This document shows positions 50,967-64,000 of a DNA stretch of 64,000 nt, one piece after another. The notes below the pieces were generated by a model. That model was not told the origin of the DNA, ran no database searches, and was given only the letters and a program-made list of their open reading frames with translations. The translations under genes were made by a program, and so were the position numbers. The stretch is from assembly GCA_000963575.1 (NCBI GenBank), contig CP011077.1, positions 62,001 to 126,000 on the forward strand, read 5' to 3'. The first letter of the stretch is position 1; the number at the start of each line of letters is the position of its first letter. The DNA is from Klebsiella michiganensis (GTDB lineage: Bacteria > Pseudomonadota > Gammaproteobacteria > Enterobacterales > Enterobacteriaceae).

Positions 50967-51884
50967 ATGAATATTCGAGATCTTGAATACCTGGTGGCGC
51001 TGGCCGAGCACCGCCATTTTCGTCGGGCAGCGGATGCCTGTCACGTTAGCCAGCCGACCCTGAGCGGCCAGATCCGCAAGCTGGAAGATGAGCTGGGCGT
51101 TATGCTGCTGGAACGCACCAGCCGTAAAGTGCTGTTCACCCAGGCTGGTTTGTTGCTGGTGGATCAGGCGCGAACGGTGCTGCGTGAAGTCAAAGTACTG
51201 AAAGAGATGGCAAGCCAGCAGGGTGAGGCGATGTCCGGGCCGCTGCATATTGGCCTGATCCCTACCGTGGGGCCTTACCTGCTGCCGCAAATTATTCCTA
51301 TGCTGCATCAGACCTTCCCTAAGCTGGAAATGTATCTGCATGAAGCTCAGACCCATCAGTTGCTGGCGCAGCTCGACAGCGGCAAGCTGGACTGTGCCAT
51401 TCTGGCGCTGGTAAAAGAGAGCGAAGCGTTTATCGAAGTGCCGCTGTTTGATGAGCCGATGGTGCTGGCGGTTTATCAGGATCACCCTTGGGCAAACCGC
51501 GACCGCGTGCCGATGTCCGATTTGGCCGGTGAAAAGCTGCTGATGCTGGAAGACGGGCACTGCCTGCGCGATCAGGCCATGGGCTTTTGTTTTGAAGCGG
51601 GCGCGGATGAAGATACCCATTTCCGGGCAACAAGCTTAGAGACGCTGCGTAACATGGTGGCGGCAGGAAGTGGCATTACGCTCTTGCCAGCCCTTGCCGT
51701 GCCGCACGAACGCCAGCGCGACGGTGTAGTTTATCTGCCGTGTTATAAACCAGAACCGCGTCGTACCATCGGCCTGGTTTATCGTCCGGGGTCACCGCTG
51801 CGCAGCCGCTATGAGCAGCTGGCAGAGGCCATCCGCACGCAGATGGATGGCCATTTCGACTCAGCGCTAAAACAGGCGATTTAA
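50967..51884 (+). CDS. oxyR: Hydrogen-peroxide-sensing LysR-type regulator OxyR
   Basis: 305 residues, the E. coli length. The N-terminal helix-turn-helix reads FRRAADACHVSQPTLSGQIR. The redox pair Cys199 and Cys208 (DGHCLRDQAMGFCFE) that forms the activating disulfide is intact. Oxidised OxyR activates oxyS, katG, ahpCF, dps and grxA. A GGAGGAT ribosome site precedes it. Its last 18 bp overlap the convergent sthA gene. Confidence 0.98.
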   Translation: MNIRDLEYLVALAEHRHFRRAADACHVSQPTLSGQIRKLEDELGVMLLERTSRKVLFTQAGLLLVDQARTVLREVKVLKEMASQQGEAMSGPLHIGLIPTVGPYLLPQIIPMLHQTFPKLEMYLHEAQTHQLLAQLDSGKLDCAILALVKESEAFIEVPLFDEPMVLAVYQDHPWANRDRVPMSDLAGEKLLMLEDGHCLRDQAMGFCFEAGADEDTHFRATSLETLRNMVAAGSGITLLPALAVPHERQRDGVVYLPCYKPEPRRTIGLVYRPGSPLRSRYEQLAEAIRTQMDGHFDSALKQAI

Positions 51885-53267
51885 GCCGTTAAGCGCCGCT
51901 ACCCGATAGGCTTCCGCCATGGTTGGGTAGTTAAAGGTGGTGTTAACGAAGTACTCAATGGTGTTACCGCCACCTTTCTGCTCCATAATCGCCTGGCCGA
52001 TGTGAATAATTTCGGCCGCGCGCTCGCCAAAGCAGTGGATCCCCAAAATTTCTTTTGTCTCACGGTGGAACAGAATTTTCAGCGTCCCAACGTTCATGCC
52101 CACGATTTGCGCCCGAGCGAGATGCTTAAACTGCGCCCGGCCCACTTCGTAAGGCACTTTCATCGAGGTGAGTTGTTGTTCCGTTTTGCCCACGGAGCTG
52201 ATTTCCGGAATGGTATAAATGCCGGTCGGAATATCTTCGATCAGATGACCCGTGGCTTCACCTTTCACCAGCGCTTGAGCGGCGATACGCCCCTGATCGT
52301 AAGCTGCTGAAGCCAGACTTGGATAACCAATAACGTCACCTACCGCGTAAATATGCGGCAGCGCAGTCTGGTACATGCTGTTGACCTTGATGAGTCCACG
52401 GCTGTCGGCTTCGAGCCCGATATTTTCCAGCGTCAGCGAATCTGTATTCCCGGTACGTCCATTGGCGTAAAGCAGGCAATCTGCCTTCACTTTTTTGCCG
52501 GACTTCAGAGAGACAATCACGCCGTCGTCCACGCCTTCAATCTTCTCAAACTCTTCGTTGTGGCGGATGACTACACCGCTGTTCCAGAAGTGATAAGAGA
52601 GCGAGTCCGACATTTCCTGATCGAGGAAAGCGAGCAGGCGATCGCGGGTGTTGATCAGATCAACTTTGACGTTCATCCCACGGAAGATAGAAGCGTATTC
52701 ACAACCGATCACCCCGGCACCATAGATGATCACATGGCGTGGCTCGTGATGCAGGCTTAGGATTGAGTCGCTGTCGTAGATGCGCGGGTGGGTAAAATCC
52801 ACTTCCGGCGGGCGGTAAGGGCGAGAGCCGCAGGCGATCACAAATTTCTCGGCGGTGTAGGTCTCGACCGACCCATCGTGGCAAAGAAGCTCGATAGTGT
52901 GCTCATCCACAAAGTGCGCATCGCCCTGCAGCATCTCGCAGCGGTTACGCTCGTAAAAGCCCTGGCGCATGCGGGTTTGCTGGTTAATCACGCTGTCGGC
53001 GTGGTTCAGGATGTCGGCAAAAGAGGAGCGGAGAAGGTGAGTGTGGTCGCTGTATAACGGGTTTTGATTGAATTCAATAATGCGGCTAACGGCGTGGCGG
53101 AGGGCTTTCGAAGGGATGGTGCCCCAATGGGTGCAACCGCCGCCGACATTGTGGTAGCGCTCAATCACCGCTACCCTGGCTCCTTGTTTCACCAGCCCCA
53201 TGGCGGCACCTTCGCCCCCGGGACCGGAACCAATCACTATTGCGTCATAATCGTAGGTTTGTGGCAT
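51867..53267 (-). CDS. sthA: Soluble pyridine nucleotide transhydrogenase
   Basis: 466 residues, the E. coli length. This FAD flavoprotein moves hydride from NADPH to NAD+. It has N-terminal GSGPGGEGAAMG, central NAD-site GAGVIGCEYAS and FAD-site ADCLLYANGRTGN. The usual redox cysteine pair of the family is replaced (GGGCTHWG), as is normal for SthA. It is convergent with oxyR and divergent from fabR. Confidence 0.97.
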   Translation of the reverse strand: MPQTYDYDAIVIGSGPGGEGAAMGLVKQGARVAVIERYHNVGGGCTHWGTIPSKALRHAVSRIIEFNQNPLYSDHTHLLRSSFADILNHADSVINQQTRMRQGFYERNRCEMLQGDAHFVDEHTIELLCHDGSVETYTAEKFVIACGSRPYRPPEVDFTHPRIYDSDSILSLHHEPRHVIIYGAGVIGCEYASIFRGMNVKVDLINTRDRLLAFLDQEMSDSLSYHFWNSGVVIRHNEEFEKIEGVDDGVIVSLKSGKKVKADCLLYANGRTGNTDSLTLENIGLEADSRGLIKVNSMYQTALPHIYAVGDVIGYPSLASAAYDQGRIAAQALVKGEATGHLIEDIPTGIYTIPEISSVGKTEQQLTSMKVPYEVGRAQFKHLARAQIVGMNVGTLKILFHRETKEILGIHCFGERAAEIIHIGQAIMEQKGGGNTIEYFVNTTFNYPTMAEAYRVAALNGLNRLF

Positions 53268-53460
53268 GGTAAGGCTTACCTGTTTTTATACATAAAGGCA
53301 ACACGATGGTAACATCAACCAGGAATTTCCCCAATTCTCGTTGTGCTTTTTCCCGCCTGGGTAGGTCAATGTTCCGTAAACAATCATTCACAATACACTA
53401 TAAAAGCGGTAGCTTGATTCTCTGATATAGTTCCAGCTCTGTTTGAAGGATTCAGGCAAT

Positions 53461-54105
53461 ATGATGGGTGTAAGAGCGCAACAAAAAGAGAGAACCAGGC
53501 GTTCTTTAGTCGAGGCGGCATTTAGCCAGCTAAGCGCCGAGAGAAGCTTCGCCAGCCTGAGCCTGCGTGAAGTTGCCCGTGAAGCCGGTATTGCGCCAAC
53601 GTCATTTTATCGCCATTTCCGCGATGTTGATGAGCTCGGTCTCACTATGGTAGACGAAAGTGGCCTGATGCTGCGGCAGTTAATGCGGCAGGCGCGTCAG
53701 CGCATTGCTAAAGGCGGCAGCGTGATCCGTACGTCAGTGTCAACGTTCATGGAGTTTATCGGCAATAACCCTAACGCCTTCCGTCTTTTGCTGCGTGAGC
53801 GTTCAGGCACATCTGCGGCGTTTCGTGCCGCGGTTGCCCGTGAAATTCAGCACTTTATTGCGGAACTTGCCGACTATTTAGAACTCGAAAATCGCATGCC
53901 TCGCAGCTTCACCGAAGCGCAGGCTGAAGCGATGGTCACGATTGTGTTTAGTGCAGGTGCCGAAGCGCTGGACGTTGATATCGAACAGCGTCGCCAGCTC
54001 GAAGAGCGACTGGTGTTGCAGCTACGTATGATCTCGAAAGGGGCATACTACTGGTATCGCCGGGAACAAGAAAAAATGGCACTGGCTCATTTATCCGAGG
54101 AGTGA
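53461..54105 (+). CDS. fabR: TetR-family repressor FabR of unsaturated fatty-acid synthesis
   Basis: 214 residues from MMGVRAQQKERTRRSL with an AAGGA site upstream; the frame reaches back to a TTG at 53443. The N-terminal helix-turn-helix is SLREVAREAGIAPTSFYRHF. FabR with unsaturated acyl-ACP or acyl-CoA represses fabB and fabA. It is followed at 11 bp by yijD, and the two appear cotranscribed as in E. coli. Confidence 0.95.
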   Translation: MMGVRAQQKERTRRSLVEAAFSQLSAERSFASLSLREVAREAGIAPTSFYRHFRDVDELGLTMVDESGLMLRQLMRQARQRIAKGGSVIRTSVSTFMEFIGNNPNAFRLLLRERSGTSAAFRAAVAREIQHFIAELADYLELENRMPRSFTEAQAEAMVTIVFSAGAEALDVDIEQRRQLEERLVLQLRMISKGAYYWYRREQEKMALAHLSEE

Positions 54106-54116
54106 AGGAACGAGCA

Positions 54117-54473
54117 ATGAAACAGTTACAAGATAGAGGTACGCTGGCGCTGGCGTTTATCGCTGGGCTGTCGATTAACGGAGCTTTTGCCGCGCTGTTC
54201 AGCTCGGTTGTTCCGTTCTCGATGTTCCCTATTATCGCTCTGGTGCTGGCGGTTTATTGTCTGCATCAGCGTTATCAGAACCGTACGATGCCAGTTGGGT
54301 TGCCGAGCCTTGCCGCGGCCTGTTTTGTGTTAGGCGTGCTGCTTTATAGTTCAGTGGTTCGCGTTGAATACCCGGCGATTGGGTCTAACTTTGTTCCTTC
54401 GATTCTGTCGGTGGTTGTGCTGTTCTGGATTGTGTTTAAAGTTCGCTCCCGCAAATCAGAAGCGGTTGAGTAA
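54117..54473 (+). CDS. yijD: DUF1422 inner-membrane protein YijD
   Basis: 118 residues from MKQLQDRGTLALAF with AAGGAACGAG in front; a GTG at 54102 inside fabR is less likely. Four membrane helices fill most of the protein (about 10-34, 37-53, 62-82 and 92-111). Function unknown. It belongs to the fabR transcript and ends at a terminator shared with trmA. Confidence 0.92.
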   Translation: MKQLQDRGTLALAFIAGLSINGAFAALFSSVVPFSMFPIIALVLAVYCLHQRYQNRTMPVGLPSLAAACFVLGVLLYSSVVRVEYPAIGSNFVPSILSVVVLFWIVFKVRSRKSEAVE

Positions 54474-54487
54474 GCCCGATACAAAGC

Positions 54488-54517
54488 AAAAAGGACGCCT
54501 CGGCGTCCTTTTTTTAT
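54488..54517. terminator. Bidirectional terminator between yijD and trmA
   Basis: AAGGACGCC (54491-54499) pairs with GGCGTCCTT (54502-54510), flanked by an A tract and a T tract. The right edge overlaps the trmA stop codon. Confidence 0.88.
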
Positions 54518-55614
54518 TTGCGAGTGAGCAGTACGCCGCATTCCATGTGATGCGTGTATGGGAACTGGTCAAACAGAGCCAGTCGGGTGATGTTGTGTGT
54601 CTGGGATAATACCTCAAGGTTTTCGCACAGTGTCTGTGGATTGCAGGAGATATAAAGAATTTGCGGGTAGGCTTGCACCATTTTTACCGTGTCAGCATCC
54701 AGGCCGCTGCGAGGCGGATCGACAAAAATGGTCTCGCACTGATAGCTTTTGAGATCGATTCCCTGCAGGCGGTTAAACTCCCTCACGCCATTCATCGCCT
54801 GGGTAAATTCTTCAGCCGCCATGCGGATAATCTGCACGTTATCAATATTGTTGGCCGCGATGTTGTACTGGGCCGCAGCCACGGACGGTTTAGCGATTTC
54901 GGTCGCCAGCACGCGGTCGAAGTTGCGGGCCAGAGCCAGCGAGAAGTTGCCGTTACCGCAGTAGAGCTCCAGTAGATCGCCGGTTGAGTTTTCTGTCGCG
55001 CTCAGCGCCCATTCCAGCATCTGAATATTCATGGCCGCATTTGGCTGAGTGAAGCTGTTCTCAACCTGGCGGTAAATCATCTCTTTGCCGGCAACCGGCA
55101 GACGCTCGTCGATAAAATCCTGGTCCAGCTCAATCTTGGTTTTAGTCGCTCGGCCAATCAGGTGTACGTTGAAGCCACGGGCACGCAGGCTGTCGCGCAG
55201 CGCCTGGGTATGCTGCTGCCATTCATCATCCAGTTTGCGGTGGTAGAGCAGAGATACCACGGCCTGATTGCTTAAGGTCGTCAGATAGTCAATCTGGAAC
55301 AGCTTGTGGCGCAGGGCTGGAATATCACGAACGCAGTCCAGCATGGCTGGCATCAGGGCGTTGATTAGTTCGCTGGCCGCCGGGAAGCTGTTGACCCGGA
55401 TGCGGCTTTTGGTCTGCTGATCGAACATGATGTGATAAAGGTCGTCACCTTCATGCCAGATGCGGAACTCAGCCCGCATGCGGTAGTGGCTTACCGGTGA
55501 GCGGAATACCTCCGGGGCCGGTGCGGCAAAAGGCGCCATCATGCCTTCGAGGCGAATGACTTTTTCCGCCAGCTGCGCGTCGTACTGATCTGTCGGGAGG
55601 TGTTCAGGGGTCAT
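54514..55614 (-). CDS. trmA: tRNA (uracil-54-C5)-methyltransferase
   Basis: 366 residues, the E. coli length. It makes the T of the T-psi-C loop (m5U54) using SAM. The SAM motif is LLELYCGNGNFSLALA, and ETIFVDPPRSGLD is present. The nucleophile Cys is in YISCNPQTL. It is divergent from btuB across the cobalamin riboswitch. Confidence 0.97.
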   Translation of the reverse strand: MTPEHLPTDQYDAQLAEKVIRLEGMMAPFAAPAPEVFRSPVSHYRMRAEFRIWHEGDDLYHIMFDQQTKSRIRVNSFPAASELINALMPAMLDCVRDIPALRHKLFQIDYLTTLSNQAVVSLLYHRKLDDEWQQHTQALRDSLRARGFNVHLIGRATKTKIELDQDFIDERLPVAGKEMIYRQVENSFTQPNAAMNIQMLEWALSATENSTGDLLELYCGNGNFSLALARNFDRVLATEIAKPSVAAAQYNIAANNIDNVQIIRMAAEEFTQAMNGVREFNRLQGIDLKSYQCETIFVDPPRSGLDADTVKMVQAYPQILYISCNPQTLCENLEVLSQTHNITRLALFDQFPYTHHMECGVLLTRK

Positions 55615-55755
55615 GGCTAGCTATCCAGTCGGTCAATGAATACAAACTACGCGGCGATTGTAGGGATTCGACCCGGGATGTCCAGCCCGATCGCGTTAAG
55701 AAGTTCAGCCGGAAGTCTGGACACCCATATAAGCCTAACGGTAGCATGGCTTTTC
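55615..55755. other. Promoter stretch between trmA and the btuB riboswitch
   Basis: 141 bp with no gene. It holds the divergent promoters of trmA and of the btuB leader. I cannot assign -35 and -10 elements with confidence. Confidence 0.4.
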
Positions 55756-55985
55756 CGGCCTCCTGAGAGTTAAAAGGGAACCCAGTGTAATTCTGGGGCT
55801 GACGCGCAGCGGTAAGGAACGGCAAGATGAAAGCATTATGCAGACACTGCTTTCTTATATAAGCGGGAAGTCCTCATCTTATTTAAGCCCCCAAGCCCGA
55901 AGACCTGCCGGAATGACGTCGCAAGTGATATGGCTATCGCGTGCTATTTGCCATATCTGCGGCATCCTATTCGAAAGCGGATGCT
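55756..55985 (+). ncRNA. Adenosylcobalamin riboswitch of btuB
   Basis: The aptamer contains GAGAGTTAAAAGGGAACCCA, CTGACGCGCAGCGGTAAGGA, CAGACACTGC and the B12 box AAGCCCGAAGACCTGCCGG, in the order seen in E. coli btuB. The expression platform pairs GCATCC (55962-55967) with GGATGC (55979-55984), which hides the ribosome site. Bound cobalamin should therefore block btuB translation. Outer limits are approximate. Confidence 0.9.
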
Positions 55986-55992
55986 TATATAA

Positions 55993-57837
55993 ATGATGAT
56001 AAAGAAGGTTTCGCTGTTGACGGCTTTGTCCGCAACGGCTTTTTCAGTTTGGGCGCAGGATAGCAATACCGACAATACTCTGGTAGTCACTGCGAATCGT
56101 TTTCAGCAGCCGGTGAATAGCGTTCTGGCGCCGACGTCGGTGGTCACGCGCGAAGATATCGACCGCTGGCAGTCAAAAGATTTAAACGACGTGATGCGCA
56201 GATTGCCGGGCGTGGATATCGCTCAGAACGGCGGCCTTGGTCAAAGCTCCTCGCTTTTTATCCGTGGTACAGAGGCTCGTCATGTGTTGGTCCTGATTGA
56301 TGGTATCCCGGTGCCACGCTCTGGTATCGTCAATACAATCGATATCGGTCAGATCCCTGTCTCATTGGTGCAGCGCATCGAATATATTCGCGGGCCACGC
56401 TCTGCGGTTTATGGTTCCGGTGCAATTGGCGGCGTAGTTAACATTATTACGATGGCGGATAACGAACATTCTCAGGTCAATGCGGGCGTGGGAACGCATG
56501 GTTATCAACAGTACGATGGCACCTTTAATCATCGCTTCGGTGATACGGTGGTGACTGCCGCGGGGGCATACCAAACAACAAAGGGCTTTAATATTCAGCC
56601 TAACTCTCCATATAGCGGTGACAGCGATCGCGATGGATATAGAAATTCATTGTTCTGGGGCGGTGTTCAGCACAAGTTTAACGATAATTTCTCCGGTTTT
56701 TTCCGCAGCTATGGTTACTCGGCGAATGCTGATTACGATCAAGGATCCTGGGGCTATGCTGGTGGCAATGATGAGCACCAGAATGATACTCAATCATGGG
56801 ATACCGGCCTGCATTTCAACTCTGGCGACTATTCTTCTCAACTGGTGGCCAACTATCAGCGCATCAAAGATTACAACTACAGCAGCCTGAATGGGCGCTA
56901 TGCGCCAGGCTCAACGCTGGATAATACGGAACAGCGCTATATTCAGTGGGGCAACAATATTGCCGTTGGCCACGGGGCCGTTAGCGGCGGTGTTGACTGG
57001 AAGCAAGAGAAGCTTCAATCAAGCGGTACAACCAGCACCGATGTCTACAAGCGTGATACCACCGGGCTGTATCTCACCGGGCAGCAGCAAATAGACAGTG
57101 TGACGCTGGAAGCTTCCGGGCGTGAAGACCATGACCAGCAGTTTGGTTGGCACAGTACCTGGCAAACGGCCGCTGGATGGGAATTTGTTGATGGCTACCG
57201 CGCGACGTTGTCCTACGGCACTGGTTTCCTGGCTCCGTCGCTTGGAGAGCAATTTGGCGCTGAGCGTTTTGGTATTGCCTCTAACCCTAACCTGAAGCCG
57301 GAAGAGTCAAAGCAGTGGGAAGCAGGACTAGAAGGGCTGAGTGGCCCAGTTGACTGGCGTCTTTCTGCGTATCGCTATGAGATTCAAAACCTCATCAGTT
57401 ACAACAATAATGCTTATTACAATGTCAAGGCGGCGACGATTAAAGGAGTGGAGTGGACGGGTAACGTGACGACAGGTCCGATCGATCACCACCTTACGTT
57501 GCAATATGTAGATCCACGAGATGATGAAACTAATAAAGTCCTCTACCGCCGGGCGAAGCAGCAGGTGAAATATGAAGTCACTGGGCAAGTCTACGACTTA
57601 GGATGGAATGTCGCTTACCAGTACATCGGGCAGCGCTACGATAACGACTTTGATAATGGACGTGATGTAAAAATGGGCGGGGTTAGCCTGTGGGATGTTG
57701 GTTTGTCTTATCCGGTCACCTCACATCTTACAGTTCGTGGTAAAATAGCTAACCTGTTCGATAAAGATTACGAGACGGTTTATGGCTATCAAACTGCAGG
57801 ACGGGAATACACCTTGTCTGGCAGCTACACCTTCTGA
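55993..57837 (+). CDS. btuB: TonB-dependent cobalamin outer-membrane transporter BtuB, diverged barrel
   Basis: 614 residues, also the length of the E. coli precursor. The signal peptide (about 21 residues, ending VWA/QD) and the TonB box DNTLVVTANRF are clear. The plug keeps WQSKDLNDVMRRLPGVDI and VEYIRGPRSAVYGS-like blocks (IEYIRGPRSAVYGSGAIGG). The last 45 residues are almost the E. coli sequence. Most surface loops and the plug loop IPVPRSGIVNTID are quite different from E. coli. The cobalamin riboswitch upstream supports B12 uptake. Its 3' end overlaps murI by 56 bp. Confidence 0.9.
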   Translation: MMIKKVSLLTALSATAFSVWAQDSNTDNTLVVTANRFQQPVNSVLAPTSVVTREDIDRWQSKDLNDVMRRLPGVDIAQNGGLGQSSSLFIRGTEARHVLVLIDGIPVPRSGIVNTIDIGQIPVSLVQRIEYIRGPRSAVYGSGAIGGVVNIITMADNEHSQVNAGVGTHGYQQYDGTFNHRFGDTVVTAAGAYQTTKGFNIQPNSPYSGDSDRDGYRNSLFWGGVQHKFNDNFSGFFRSYGYSANADYDQGSWGYAGGNDEHQNDTQSWDTGLHFNSGDYSSQLVANYQRIKDYNYSSLNGRYAPGSTLDNTEQRYIQWGNNIAVGHGAVSGGVDWKQEKLQSSGTTSTDVYKRDTTGLYLTGQQQIDSVTLEASGREDHDQQFGWHSTWQTAAGWEFVDGYRATLSYGTGFLAPSLGEQFGAERFGIASNPNLKPEESKQWEAGLEGLSGPVDWRLSAYRYEIQNLISYNNNAYYNVKAATIKGVEWTGNVTTGPIDHHLTLQYVDPRDDETNKVLYRRAKQQVKYEVTGQVYDLGWNVAYQYIGQRYDNDFDNGRDVKMGGVSLWDVGLSYPVTSHLTVRGKIANLFDKDYETVYGYQTAGREYTLSGSYTF

Positions 57838-58633
57838 TGCACATCCCACCGTGCTGGTTTTTGACTCCGGCGTCGGTGGGTTGTCCGTCTACAATGAGAT
57901 TCGGCAGCTTCTGCCGGATCTTCATTACATCTACGCCTTCGACAACGTGGCGTTTCCATACGGCGAAAAGAGCGAAGAGTTTATCGTTGACCGGGTGGTC
58001 TCAATAGTGACTGCCGTGCAGCAGCACTATCCTTTAGCCCTCGCTGTTATCGCCTGTAATACCGCAAGCACAGTTTCTCTCCCCGCCTTACGTGAAAAGT
58101 TCGACTTCCCTGTTGTTGGCGTTGTGCCTGCCATTAAGCCGGCTGCGCGTTTGACGACAAATGGCGTTGTAGGTCTGCTCGCAACTCGCGGTACGGTAAA
58201 GCGGCCTTATACCCACGAGCTTATCTCCCGGTTCGCGACCGAATGCAAAATAGAAATGCTGGGGTCCGCTGAGCTGGTGGAACTGGCAGAGGCCAAACTT
58301 CATGGTGAGCCCGTGCCGCTGGACGAGCTGCGTAAGATCCTACGCCCTTGGTTGCGTATGTCAGAGCCGCCGGACACGGTTGTATTAGGCTGCACGCATT
58401 TCCCTCTATTACAGGAAGAGCTGCTGGAAGTGTTGCCTGAAGGCACAAGACTGATTGATTCCGGTGCCGCGATTGCAAGGCGTACCGTTTGGTTACTGGA
58501 GCATGAAGCACCGGATGCAGCGTCCGCAGATCAGAATATTGCTTATTGTATGGCGTTCACGCCTGAAACTGCGCAATTAATGCCCGTTTTACAACGTTAC
58601 GGCTTTGAAAGGCTCGAAAAACTGGCACTTTAG
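57782..58633 (+). CDS. murI: Glutamate racemase
   Basis: 283 residues. It converts L- to D-glutamate for peptidoglycan. The two catalytic cysteines are in VIACNTAST and VLGCTHFPLL. The N-terminal extension MAIKLQDGNTPCLAATP is the one known from E. coli MurI, which is activated by UDP-MurNAc-Ala. Its first 56 bp lie inside the btuB 3' end in another frame, which explains why both ends are so conserved. The rrn P1 promoter starts about 50 bp after the stop. Confidence 0.97.
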   Translation: MAIKLQDGNTPCLAATPSDAHPTVLVFDSGVGGLSVYNEIRQLLPDLHYIYAFDNVAFPYGEKSEEFIVDRVVSIVTAVQQHYPLALAVIACNTASTVSLPALREKFDFPVVGVVPAIKPAARLTTNGVVGLLATRGTVKRPYTHELISRFATECKIEMLGSAELVELAEAKLHGEPVPLDELRKILRPWLRMSEPPDTVVLGCTHFPLLQEELLEVLPEGTRLIDSGAAIARRTVWLLEHEAPDAASADQNIAYCMAFTPETAQLMPVLQRYGFERLEKLAL

Positions 58634-58684
58634 CGCCTTTTTGAGTAAAAAAACGGCGCTTGAAAGTTTTTTTCAAATTAGGGG

Positions 58685-58712
58685 TTGTCAGACTCTGAGA
58701 ACTCCCTATAAT
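58685..58712 (+). promoter_or_regulatory. rrn P1 promoter
   Basis: TTGTCA (58685-58690) and TATAAT (58707-58712) with 16-bp spacing, followed by the GC-rich discriminator GCGCC. The AT-rich AAAGTTTTTTTCAAATTA just upstream fits an UP element. This is typical of growth-rate- and ppGpp-controlled P1. Confidence 0.9.
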
Positions 58713-58794
58713 GCGCCTCCACTGACACGGCGAAGCGGCTTCAAAAGCGGCTTAACAACCCGGGAGTCAGTCAGATGAAAGCGAAAATAAACGC

Positions 58795-58822
58795 TTGACT
58801 CTGAAAGAGGAAAGCGTATTAT
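58795..58822 (+). promoter_or_regulatory. rrn P2 promoter
   Basis: TTGACT (58795-58800) and TATTAT (58817-58822) with 16-bp spacing, about 110 bp after P1, as in E. coli rrn operons. Confidence 0.9.
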
Positions 58823-58861
58823 ACGCCACCTCGAGTTAGCAAGCGAAAGCGACTGACTCAC

Positions 58862-58874
58862 TGCTCTTTAACAA
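58862..58874 (+). promoter_or_regulatory. boxA antitermination site in the rrn leader
   Basis: TGCTCTTTAACAA is the rrn boxA, bound as RNA by NusB-NusE for antitermination. A second copy lies in the 16S-23S spacer at 60788-60800. Confidence 0.9.
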
Positions 58875-59007
58875 TTTATCAGACAATCTGTGTGGGCACT
58901 CGCAGGATTGATATCTCAGCATCTTAGGATGCAAACAAATATCAAGTCTTGAAGAGTGACTACTGATTTTATAAACAGTTTTAATTCTTTGAGCATCAAA
59001 CACTTTT

Positions 59008-60551
<1,544 letters not shown>

Positions 60552-60636
60552 CCTAATAGATACAACCCGCGTAGTGCTCACACAGATTGTCTGATAGATG
60601 TAGAGAAGCAAGGCGTCTTGCGATTGAGACTTCAGT

Positions 60637-60712
60637 GTCCCCTTCGTCTAGAGGCCCAGGACACCGCCCTTTCACGGCGGTAACAGGGGTTCGAATCCCC
60701 TAGGGGACGCCA
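60637..60712 (+). tRNA. gltT: tRNA-Glu (anticodon TTC)
   Basis: 76 nt in the 16S-23S spacer, including the encoded CCA. The acceptor stem GTCCCCT/AGGGGAC, anticodon loop CTTTCAC with TTC at 60671-60673 and T loop GGTTCGAATCC are intact. A single spacer tRNA-Glu makes this operon rrnB-like, agreeing with its place after murI. Confidence 0.97.
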
Positions 60713-60787
60713 CTTGCTGGTATGTAAGTGAAAGTTGCGTGCCGTTATATCTCAAAACTGACTTGAAAGAGTCACGTTTGAGATATT

Positions 60788-60800
60788 TGCTCTTTAACAA
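60788..60800 (+). promoter_or_regulatory. boxA antitermination site in the 16S-23S spacer
   Basis: TGCTCTTTAACAA, identical to the leader boxA, about 125 bp before the 23S gene. Confidence 0.88.
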
Positions 60801-60924
60801 TCCGGAACAAGCTGAAAATTGAAACGACATGTCGTCTCGTTCTTCCGTAATAAAGAATGAGGTTAAGACATGTTCGAGTCTCTCAAATTTTCATAATCTG
60901 AAGTGAAACATCTTCGGGTTGTGA

Positions 60925-63832
<2,908 letters not shown>

Positions 63833-63919
63833 ACAACACCGAAGGTGTTTTTAGAGAGATTTTCAGCTTAGTTCAGGATTAGATTGATGGTCACGGGAGT
63901 GACGGTCAATGACAGAATT

Positions 63920-64000
63920 TGCCTGGCGGCCGTAGCGCGGTGGTCCCACCTGACCCCATGCCGAACTCAGAAGTGAAACGCCGTAGCGCCGATGGTAGTG
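63920..64000 (+). rRNA. rrf: 5S ribosomal RNA, 5' part (cut by the window end)
   Basis: The first 81 nt, TGCCTGGCGGCCGTAGCGCG onward, match enterobacterial 5S rRNA. About 40 nt remain outside the window. It completes the 16S-tRNA-Glu-23S-5S order. Confidence 0.95.

Noticed and set aside
50780..50986. 68-codon plus-strand frame upstream of oxyR
   Set aside because: It overlaps the OxyS gene, the OxyR site and the oxyR start, and has no ribosome site.

Overview
The window is a stretch of chromosome from a gamma-proteobacterium of the order Enterobacterales, most likely in or near the Enterobacteriaceae. Nearly every protein matches the length and motifs of its E. coli or Salmonella counterpart, and E. 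coli regulatory RNAs and binding sites (CpxQ, OxyS, cobalamin riboswitch, met boxes, ARG boxes) can be recognised. I cannot fix the genus. Several traits differ from E. coli K-12 and resemble an older enterobacterial arrangement: trmL lies next to cpxA, argG sits inside argCBGH, and katG..yijO is missing between metF and eptC.

Layout. 1-6.2 kb: envC (partial) and gpmM on the minus strand, then yibN-grxC-secB-gpsA-cysE, then trmL. 6.3-9.1 kb: the Cpx envelope-stress module (cpxA, cpxR, cpxP) with the sRNA CpxQ in the cpxP 3' end. 9.4-13.1 kb: a small TM2-domain gene, fieF, pfkA and sbp. 13.1-18.8 kb: an accessory five-gene island between sbp and tpiA. It encodes a GPH-type permease, an aminoimidazole riboside (AIRs) kinase, an ADP-ribosylglycohydrolase-like protein, a GntR/HutC regulator and an SLC13/DASS-type permease. 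18.8-25.2 kb: tpiA, yiiQ, yiiR, fpr, glpX, glpK, glpF. 25.6-34.5 kb: zapB, rraA, menA, hslU, hslV, ftsN, cytR, priA, rpmE. 34.5-39.9 kb: metJ, metB-metL, metF. 39.9-46 kb: eptC, ppc, argE. 46.2-50.7 kb: argCBGH. 50.7-55.6 kb: oxyS/oxyR, sthA, fabR-yijD, trmA. 55.7-58.6 kb: a B12 riboswitch, btuB and murI. 58.6-64 kb: an rrn operon (16S, tRNA-Glu, 23S, start of 5S).

How the genes work together. Recurring themes are glycolysis and glycerol use (gpmM, pfkA, tpiA, glpFKX), sulfur and methionine supply (cysE, sbp, metB, metL, metF under MetJ), arginine synthesis (argECBGH under ArgR), envelope stress and surface modification (cpxRAP/CpxQ, eptC) and redox defence (oxyR/oxyS, sthA, fpr, grxC).

The most unusual parts are: the AIRs-kinase island with its extra transporter and an 11-bp inverted repeat that could be its operator; a candidate PmrA box in front of eptC; a strongly diverged BtuB barrel; a TM2 gene inserted after the CpxQ terminator; and several single-base insertions in conserved helices of this rrn copy. 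I see no insertion sequence, prophage, CRISPR array or defence system.
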